Positions 14,819 through 19,429 of a DNA stretch of 19,429 nucleotides are shown piece after piece. Position 1 is the first letter of the stretch; each line of letters starts with the position of its first letter. The stretch is from MGBC108787 sp964591225 (GTDB taxonomy: Bacteria; Bacillota_I; Bacilli_A; RF39; UBA660), in assembly GCA_964591225.1 (NCBI GenBank), contig CAZQAO010000012.1, positions 1 through 19,429 of the forward strand. Reading direction: 5' to 3'. The translations under genes were made by a program, and so were the position numbers. The notes beneath the pieces were generated by a model. The model saw only the letters and a program-made list of their open reading frames with translations, did not search any database and was not told where the DNA came from.

Positions 14819-15292
14819 CTATTTTATATAACTAATAACAGAAGTTGTGGTTTCTTCTTGCATAATGATTTGTTTTACGCCCCAAAAAACTAGAGCTATA
14901 ATTACAAATACGATTACTGAGTATAACACAATATAAAAGTTTTTATTACTTTTCTTAGTCGTTACCGTATAAGGAGAAACTATTTCGTTCTTGTCAGTTT
15001 TAGTTTCTTTTTCTTCCATTTGCCGTTCGATTTCTTTAACAGGAATCTTTGATGTATATTCAAACATATATTCATTAAATTCATCAATAATTTTATCAGG
15101 ATTAATTCCTAAATATTTAGCATAGTTATAAATATAATCTTTGAGAACAAAAATATCTTTAAAACACCCAATATTTCCTTCTTCGATGTTTTCTAATATA
15201 ACCTCTTTTATATCCAAATCTTTGCTGGCTTCTAAAATAGAAACTCCAGCATCCTCCCTGGTTACTCGAAAGAGTTCACCAATTTCGTTCAA
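14819..15292 (-). CDS. rodZ: RodZ/YmfM-like HTH membrane protein (short form)
   Basis: 157 aa. The N-terminal helix-turn-helix domain (about 3-75: LFRVTREDAGVSILEASKDL, YAKYLGINPDKII) is of the RodZ HTH_25 type; a charged linker and one transmembrane helix (about 119-139, FYIVLYSVIVFVIIALVFW) follow. Only about 17 residues remain outside, so the usual extracytoplasmic beta domain of RodZ is missing (B. subtilis RodZ is about 290-300 aa). RodZ links MreB filaments to the wall elongation machinery. The start is TTG at 15292, behind AAAGGAGTGA. That ribosome site is within about 25 nt of the rnpB 3' end with no promoter or terminator between, so it is probably on the same transcript. Confidence 0.82.
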   Translation of the reverse strand: MNEIGELFRVTREDAGVSILEASKDLDIKEVILENIEEGNIGCFKDIFVLKDYIYNYAKYLGINPDKIIDEFNEYMFEYTSKIPVKEIERQMEEKETKTDKNEIVSPYTVTTKKSNKNFYIVLYSVIVFVIIALVFWGVKQIIMQEETTTSVISYIK

Positions 15293-15319
15293 GATTTTTC
15301 ACTCCTTTGTAATCAAAAT

Positions 15320-15669
15320 AAATAAGCCGAATAAGCCATGTTCTGTACACGATTAATCGTGTGGCAAATATTTATCTAGATTTCTCTTCTTTGTCTCATT
15401 CTTCTTATCAACAAAGACTCCCCTACCAAAATTTGGGTTTCTCACTCGTGGGGTTTACCGCGTTCCACCTAGTTCGTTTCCAAACTAACTCGTCTCTTTG
15501 GCACTTTACGAATAATCTACCATTAACAGGTATTTTCTTCGCCGTCAAGATTTCTCTTGCCTTAGGTTATTTTTTCCCTAAGCACGAACACTACAATCAT
15601 CACAGACTGTGTGAGCATGGACTTTCCTCTACATTTTTAAGAAAATGCAGCATTTGCCTTCGGTTTATT
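15320..15669 (-). ncRNA. rnpB: RNase P RNA (type B)
   Basis: The minus strand carries the universal RNase P core: GAGGAAAGTCC (15629-15619), GTGGAACGCGGTAAACCCC (15468-15450), GAGAAACCCAAATTTTGG just after it, and ACAGAACATGGCTTA (15346-15332). Several stretches match B. subtilis rnpB closely, so this is the Bacillus (B) type. P1 is formed by AATAAACCGAA (15669-15659) and TTCGGCTTATT (15331-15321), 10 of 11 pairs, which sets the ends; length is about 350 nt versus about 400 in B. subtilis. The ribozyme cleaves tRNA 5' leaders. P1 overlaps the gpsB stop codon. No promoter or terminator of its own is visible, so it likely comes from processing of a gpsB-rodZ transcript. ORFs over this region are spurious. 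Confidence 0.96.
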
Positions 15670-15997
15670 CATTTTTTCCAAATACAATTTTTTCTAGTTG
15701 ACTAATTCTTCTCAATAAATCAACATTATTGACAGGACCACTAGTTGTTGGATCTTCACCAGCAGCTTCTAAGCGACTTCTTAACTTATGATATTCTTGC
15801 TTTAATTTAATGTTATCTTCTGTTAAAGCTCGAATCTCACTTTCCTGTCTTTTTATGATGGTATTAAATTCTGTATAATCGGCGATAATCATATCTAAAA
15901 ATTTATCTACTTCTTGAGGTCGATAACCTCTAGCATCAATTTTAAAATCTTTATTTAAAATATCTTGAGTCGATAAAGCTATTTTTTCGTTATACAA
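15665..15997 (-). CDS. gpsB: Cell division/elongation protein GpsB
   Basis: 110 aa. The N-terminal DivIVA-like domain has LSTQDILNKDFKIDARGYR then PQEVDKFLDMIIADY, followed by a coiled coil (about 38-75) and a C-terminal DLLRRISQLEKIVFGK matching the GpsB end domain, so GpsB rather than full-length DivIVA. GpsB shuttles between septum and side wall and binds class A PBPs; one such PBP is encoded 0.9 kb away. A GTG at 16006 lies in the ribosome site; AAGGTGG sits 5 nt before TTG at 15997, and MYNEKIALS aligns with the B. subtilis start MLADKVKLS, so TTG is chosen. gpsB-rnpB adjacency is also Bacillus-like. The stop codon is inside rnpB P1. Confidence 0.95.
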   Translation of the reverse strand: MYNEKIALSTQDILNKDFKIDARGYRPQEVDKFLDMIIADYTEFNTIIKRQESEIRALTEDNIKLKQEYHKLRSRLEAAGEDPTTSGPVNNVDLLRRISQLEKIVFGKNE

Positions 15998-16020
15998 ATT
16001 AACCACCTTCTTACTCTTTC

Positions 16021-16050
16021 ATTATACGCAAAAAGTCCTTTTTTTGTCAA
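16021..16050 (-). promoter_or_regulatory. Strong sigma-A promoter for gpsB-rnpB and downstream genes
   Basis: On the minus strand, perfect -35 TTGACA (16050-16045), 18-nt spacer, perfect -10 TATAAT (16026-16021), start near 16014. It is the only convincing promoter found upstream of rnpB. Confidence 0.8.
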
Positions 16051-16064
16051 GTAAGCCCCCGTTG

Positions 16065-16163
16065 TTAGTTATTGCCAATACTCTTATTTAATTTGGCTAA
16101 TTCTACTTTAGCTAAATTAATTTTCTCAATCATATCATTCATAAATACTTCGACGCGAAACAT
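16065..16163 (-). CDS. Small ORF of 32 codons upstream of gpsB
   Basis: Reads MFRVEVFMNDMIEKINLAK and continues for 13 more residues to TAA; amphipathic and helix-like. GGGTAGGTGAT sits a few bases before the ATG, as strong as the sites of the neighbouring genes, which is the main argument for translation. It ends 15 bases before the gpsB -35 box. Its own promoter would lie in the gap shared with recU; TTGTTT-17-TAAATT is a weak candidate there. The product is unknown; it could also be a leader peptide or a chance ORF. The rest of the 303-base gap 16007-16309 holds only promoters and AT-rich DNA. Confidence 0.5.
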   Translation of the reverse strand: MFRVEVFMNDMIEKINLAKVELAKLNKSIGNN

Positions 16164-16287
16164 ATTATCACCTACCCTAATAATCGTACTAAAAATTAAA
16201 AGAAAGAAAAGAAAAACGACAAAATTTAGCAAAAAAACACATGTAAAACAATGATGCTAACGTATAGTAAAATTTAAATATTTATAG

Positions 16288-16293
16288 TATAAT
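16288..16293 (+). promoter_or_regulatory. Probable -10 box for recU-PBP
   Basis: A consensus TATAAT lies 17 nt upstream of the recU ATG, too close to leave more than a few bases of leader before AGGTGG. No good -35 is found at the usual spacing (TAGTAA at 17 nt), so activation or an upstream alternative is possible. Confidence 0.4.
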
Positions 16294-16309
16294 TTTAGTA
16301 GGTGGTTTC

Positions 16310-16891
16310 ATGAAGTATCCAAATAACATACAGAAAAAATTACAGCCAACCTCTATTTCTTATAGTAATCGTGGCATGGATTTAGAAGAAGAACTAAATT
16401 TAAGTAATGATTATTATATTCAAAATGATTATGCTTATATTTATAAAAAGCCAACTCCCATTGGCGTTACCAATGTTTCTTATAATCCTCACGGTAAAAT
16501 TATTGAAAAAGGTTATTTTAAAGAACAATCTACTTTAGACTATAATGGTTTGTATCGAGGTAAATATATCGAATTTGAAGCTAAAGTAACTCAAAATAAA
16601 ACTTCATTTCCCTTATCAAATATTCATGAACACCAAATAAAACATTTACGTAATATTTTAAGACATGGTGGTATCGTATTCTTAATTATTAAAATAAATC
16701 AATTGGTTTATTTATTAAAAGGCGATGATTTTATCCTATTTATTGATAATAATCAAAGAAAAAGTATTCCCTATTCATTCTTTAAAAAGAAAGGATATTT
16801 GATAAAATATGGTTATCAACCCACACTTGATTATTTAAAAATTGTTGATGAAATTTATTTTAAGGAGGAACCAATAAATGGCAAAAAATAA
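16310..16891 (+). CDS. recU: Holliday junction resolvase RecU
   Basis: 193 aa. Conserved RecU features: SNRGMDLEEEL near the N-terminus, the metal-binding nuclease core STLDYNGLYRGKYIEFEAK (Asp77, Glu90, Lys92), and FPLSNIHEHQIKHL. RecU cuts four-way junctions formed by RecA-dependent recombination and repair. AGGTGG precedes the ATG. The last 14 bases overlap the PBP gene, whose ribosome site is inside recU; recU-ponA coupling is the known Bacillus arrangement. Confidence 0.96.
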   Translation: MKYPNNIQKKLQPTSISYSNRGMDLEEELNLSNDYYIQNDYAYIYKKPTPIGVTNVSYNPHGKIIEKGYFKEQSTLDYNGLYRGKYIEFEAKVTQNKTSFPLSNIHEHQIKHLRNILRHGGIVFLIIKINQLVYLLKGDDFILFIDNNQRKSIPYSFFKKKGYLIKYGYQPTLDYLKIVDEIYFKEEPINGKK

Positions 16892-19429
16892 AAATAATAA
16901 AACAAAAGAACCTAAACCTAAAAAAGAACCGAAAGTTAAAAAGAAAAAAACTAGTAAAGTATTAATTGTCTTTGTAACTCTTGGTATTCTTATTGCATCG
17001 GCAATTTTAATATTTGGTTTATATATCGTTTTTACTGCTCCTGACTTTAATACCACTAAACTTTATAATAAAGAAGCTTCTGCGCTATATGATATCGCCG
17101 GCAATGAAATGGCTCGAGTGGGTACAGAAAATCGAGTTTTAGTAACTTATAATGATTTACCTCAAGTATTTATAGATGCCCTAGTTGCCACTGAAGATTC
17201 GCGGTTCTTTCAACATAATGGTTTTGATGCCGCTAGATTCTTAAAAGCTAGTATTAACCAATTAATGGGTAAAAATGCTGGAGGAGCTTCGACTTTAACT
17301 ATGCAAGTTGCTAAAAATACTTATAATGGTAAAAAAGTAAGTATTACCAGAAAATTTATGGATATTTATATGGCTGTTTTTAAAATAGAAAAAGTATATA
17401 CTAAAGAAGAAATTATTGAATTCTATGTTAATTCTCAATGGCTAGGATACGGCGGAACTAATTTTGATAGTATTAATGGAGTTGAACAAGCTAGTCAAAG
17501 TTATTTTGGCAAATCGGTAAGTGATTTATCTTTACCAGAAGCTGCTCTATTAGTAGGAATGTTTAATAATCCTAGTTACTATCATCCTATTAATTATCCA
17601 GAAAATGCTAAAGCTAGACAAAAAACGGTTTTACAACTAATGGTTAAACATGGTTATATTACGGAAGAAGAAGCTGAAGATGCGGGAAATATTCCTATTG
17701 AATCATTACTAAAAGGCAAAGATTCTGATCAATCTCATACTAATCAAGGATTACAAGCCTTTATTGAATATGTTCTAAAAGATGTCGAAGCCAAAACTGG
17801 TGTTGATCCAAAAATTACTCCTATGGCTATTTATACAACCATGGATCCAAATATCCAAAGTGTCGTAACAGCTTTAGAAAATGGCGAGCTTTATACTTTC
17901 GTCGATGATTTAGTTCAAAATGGTATTGCTGTAACATCGACAGTAGATGGATCAGTATTAGCTTTAGGTAGTGGTCGAAACTTTATTAAAACGGGAACTA
18001 ATCGAGCTGTTGATGTCTCAAGACAACCTGGATCTACTGCTAAACCAATATTTGATTATGGACCTTTAATTGAATATAATAATGCTTCGACAGGTAACAT
18101 TTTCTTTGATGAACCATATTCTTATACGACGGGTGGTTCCGTTAAAAATTACGATGGTAAATATAAAGGAATGATTACTATGCGCGATGCTTTAATCGAT
18201 AGTAGAAATATTCCCGCTTTACAAGCATTCCAACAAGTTGATCGTCAAAAAATAGCTGACTTTGCTCATAGTTTAGGAATTAATTTTGGTGAAAATCTTT
18301 ATGAATCAGCTTCAATTGGTGGTTTTGATCCCGGTGTTTCCCCTTTACAAATGAGTGCTGCCTATGCGGCGTTCGGTCGTGGAGGATATTATATTGAACC
18401 CTACTCTTTTACCAAAATTGTTTATTTAGAAAATGGAGAAGAATATAATTATAAATATACTAAAACGCGGGTAATGAGTGAAGAAACAGCATATATGATT
18501 ACCGAAATGTTAGTTGGTGGTGGTGCCAGTGGTGTCGGAGGTTCTATTAAAGTAAGTGGTACTGATGTTGCTGCTAAAGGTGGAACTACTACTATTGATG
18601 AAGCGGGAGCAAAAACTTGGAAAGTTCCCGACTATGCTACTCCAGATCATTGGAATAATGTTTATACTCCTGACTACTCGATTTCGTTATGGTATGGATA
18701 CGATAGTTATGAAGAAAAAGATTCAGGAGGAAAATGGATTACCTCTTCTACTGGAGGTACAGCCAGACGAAAAATAATGGCGGCCATTGCTAATAAAATT
18801 TTAAAACCAAATTCTAAATTTACCAGACCTAGTGGAGTTGTCGAAGCTACCGTAGAATTTGGATCATTTCCTTTACAATTAGTAAGTCCATACACCCCTG
18901 ATAATTTAAAATATCAAGCATTATTTAAAAAAGGTTCTGAACCGACTGAAGTTTCATCTCGTTTTAATACTCTAGCTAATCCAACTAATGGCAATGCTAT
19001 TGTTAATGGTTCTTCTATTAACTTAAGCTGGGATCCTATTGAGACACCAGATGCAATTGATGAACAAAAATTACAAGATCATTTTAATCAATATTATGGT
19101 TCATGGGCACAAAAATATTATCAACAAAGAATAACTTATAATAATAATTCTATAGGTACATTAGGTTATCAAGTTTATTTAAAAAATGCTGATGGTTCTC
19201 TAACCAATTTAGGATTTACTTCCCAATCAAGCTTTACTTATGTTGCTACTAGTGCTAGTAATCTACAATTCGTTATTAAATCTTCATATAGTATTTTTAA
19301 AAATAATATGAGTGATGGTTTAGTCATTGATGTAAACTTATCAAATACAAATAATAATAACCATAATATTGGCGATAATGATGGCTATGATTATGATGAT
19401 GAAGACGAAGAAAATGCTTTACCAACAGG
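16878..19429 (+). CDS. ponA: Class A penicillin-binding protein (PBP1A type), 3' end missing
   Basis: 850 codons are open to the window end with no stop, so the gene is partial. Layout: a Lys-rich cytoplasmic tail (1-27), one membrane anchor (28-52), a GT51 glycosyltransferase domain with EDSRFFQHNG (106-115) and GGASTLTMQ (135-143), and a transpeptidase domain with S386-T-A-K389 and S442-R-N444. The third motif, normally KTG, reads K567-G-G569-T. After about 700 comes a fibronectin-III-like segment (NLSWDP... GYQVYLKNADGSL) with a roughly 40-residue insertion, then an Asn/Asp/Glu-rich tail from about 820. The enzyme polymerises and cross-links peptidoglycan outside the membrane. AAGGAGG inside recU drives it; ATG at 16878 gives the normal cytoplasmic tail. 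ponA is used by position next to recU. Confidence 0.95.
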   Translation, partial: MAKNKNNKTKEPKPKKEPKVKKKKTSKVLIVFVTLGILIASAILIFGLYIVFTAPDFNTTKLYNKEASALYDIAGNEMARVGTENRVLVTYNDLPQVFIDALVATEDSRFFQHNGFDAARFLKASINQLMGKNAGGASTLTMQVAKNTYNGKKVSITRKFMDIYMAVFKIEKVYTKEEIIEFYVNSQWLGYGGTNFDSINGVEQASQSYFGKSVSDLSLPEAALLVGMFNNPSYYHPINYPENAKARQKTVLQLMVKHGYITEEEAEDAGNIPIESLLKGKDSDQSHTNQGLQAFIEYVLKDVEAKTGVDPKITPMAIYTTMDPNIQSVVTALENGELYTFVDDLVQNGIAVTSTVDGSVLALGSGRNFIKTGTNRAVDVSRQPGSTAKPIFDYGPLIEYNNASTGNIFFDEPYSYTTGGSVKNYDGKYKGMITMRDALIDSRNIPALQAFQQVDRQKIADFAHSLGINFGENLYESASIGGFDPGVSPLQMSAAYAAFGRGGYYIEPYSFTKIVYLENGEEYNYKYTKTRVMSEETAYMITEMLVGGGASGVGGSIKVSGTDVAAKGGTTTIDEAGAKTWKVPDYATPDHWNNVYTPDYSISLWYGYDSYEEKDSGGKWITSSTGGTARRKIMAAIANKILKPNSKFTRPSGVVEATVEFGSFPLQLVSPYTPDNLKYQALFKKGSEPTEVSSRFNTLANPTNGNAIVNGSSINLSWDPIETPDAIDEQKLQDHFNQYYGSWAQKYYQQRITYNNNSIGTLGYQVYLKNADGSLTNLGFTSQSSFTYVATSASNLQFVIKSSYSIFKNNMSDGLVIDVNLSNTNNNNHNIGDNDGYDYDDEDEENALPT

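Noticed and set aside
15361..15705. Plus-strand ORF of 114 aa and the neighbouring ORF at 15141-15356
   Set aside because: Both are antisense to rnpB and the RodZ-like gene; the rnpB core motifs on the minus strand explain the conservation, and neither ORF has a ribosome site.
16072..16254. Plus-strand 60-aa ORF
   Set aside because: It is antisense to the 32-codon minus-strand ORF, has no ribosome site, and is Lys-rich low-complexity sequence from AT-rich DNA.
18556..18777. Plus-strand 73-aa ORF and antisense ORFs at 18707-18895 and 16835-17056
   Set aside because: All lie within the continuous PBP reading frame and resemble no protein; they are frame shadows of it.

Overview
The window looks like chromosomal housekeeping DNA from a low-GC (about 30% GC by eye) Bacillota. 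It most resembles an uncultured Bacilli lineage close to Erysipelotrichia/Mollicutes. The basis is the family content: RNase J and RNase Y, GpsB, RodZ-like, RecU next to a class A PBP, and a DUF2779/UU173-type nuclease family well known from mycoplasmas. Shine-Dalgarno sites are strong (AGGAGG type). It is not a wall-less mollicute: a class A penicillin-binding protein and GpsB are present. ftsY ends in TGA inside an ATGA overlap, and Trp is encoded by TGG, so the standard bacterial code applies. Taxonomy is inference only.

Layout. Positions 1-505 (minus): tRNA-Ala(UGC) with its own promoter and terminator, then rpoZ (omega). Positions 503-3115 (minus): a small type IV pilin-like protein followed after 1 nt by a two-domain nuclease, and upstream a CotD-like Cys/Met/His-rich protein with its own terminator. 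Positions 3188-7829 (minus): an operon of pilin-like protein, ftsY, ylxM, ffh and fhs, i.e. co-translational membrane targeting plus one-carbon metabolism. fhs has no ATG, GTG or TTG start and appears to begin at ATA behind a perfect Shine-Dalgarno. Positions 7841-9630 (plus): RNase J, whose promoter lies back to back with that of the pilin/ftsY operon, then a bidirectional terminator. Positions 9628-11903 (minus): RNase Y and a divergent guanylate-kinase-like protein. Positions 11940-13067 (minus): recA with a LexA-type SOS box.

Positions 13100-16050 (minus) form one apparently continuous unit: gpsB, RNase P RNA (rnpB), a short RodZ-like protein, pgsA and two unrecognised proteins, ending at a hairpin just upstream of the recA promoter. 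The two unknown proteins occupy the place of cinA in the Bacillus order rodZ-pgsA-cinA-recA. The larger is built of about 28-residue repeats. A 32-codon ORF lies upstream of gpsB. Positions 16310-19429 (plus): recU overlapping a class A PBP gene that runs off the window.

The window therefore groups RNA decay and processing (rnj, rny, rnpB), recombination (recA, recU, DUF2779 nuclease), envelope growth (gpsB, rodZ-like, pgsA, PBP) and protein export (ftsY, ffh). I see no CRISPR, IS element, prophage or obvious defence island. The parts most worth a second look are the ATA-start fhs, the mRNA-embedded rnpB, the repeat protein at the cinA position, the pilin-nuclease pair and the CotD-like protein.
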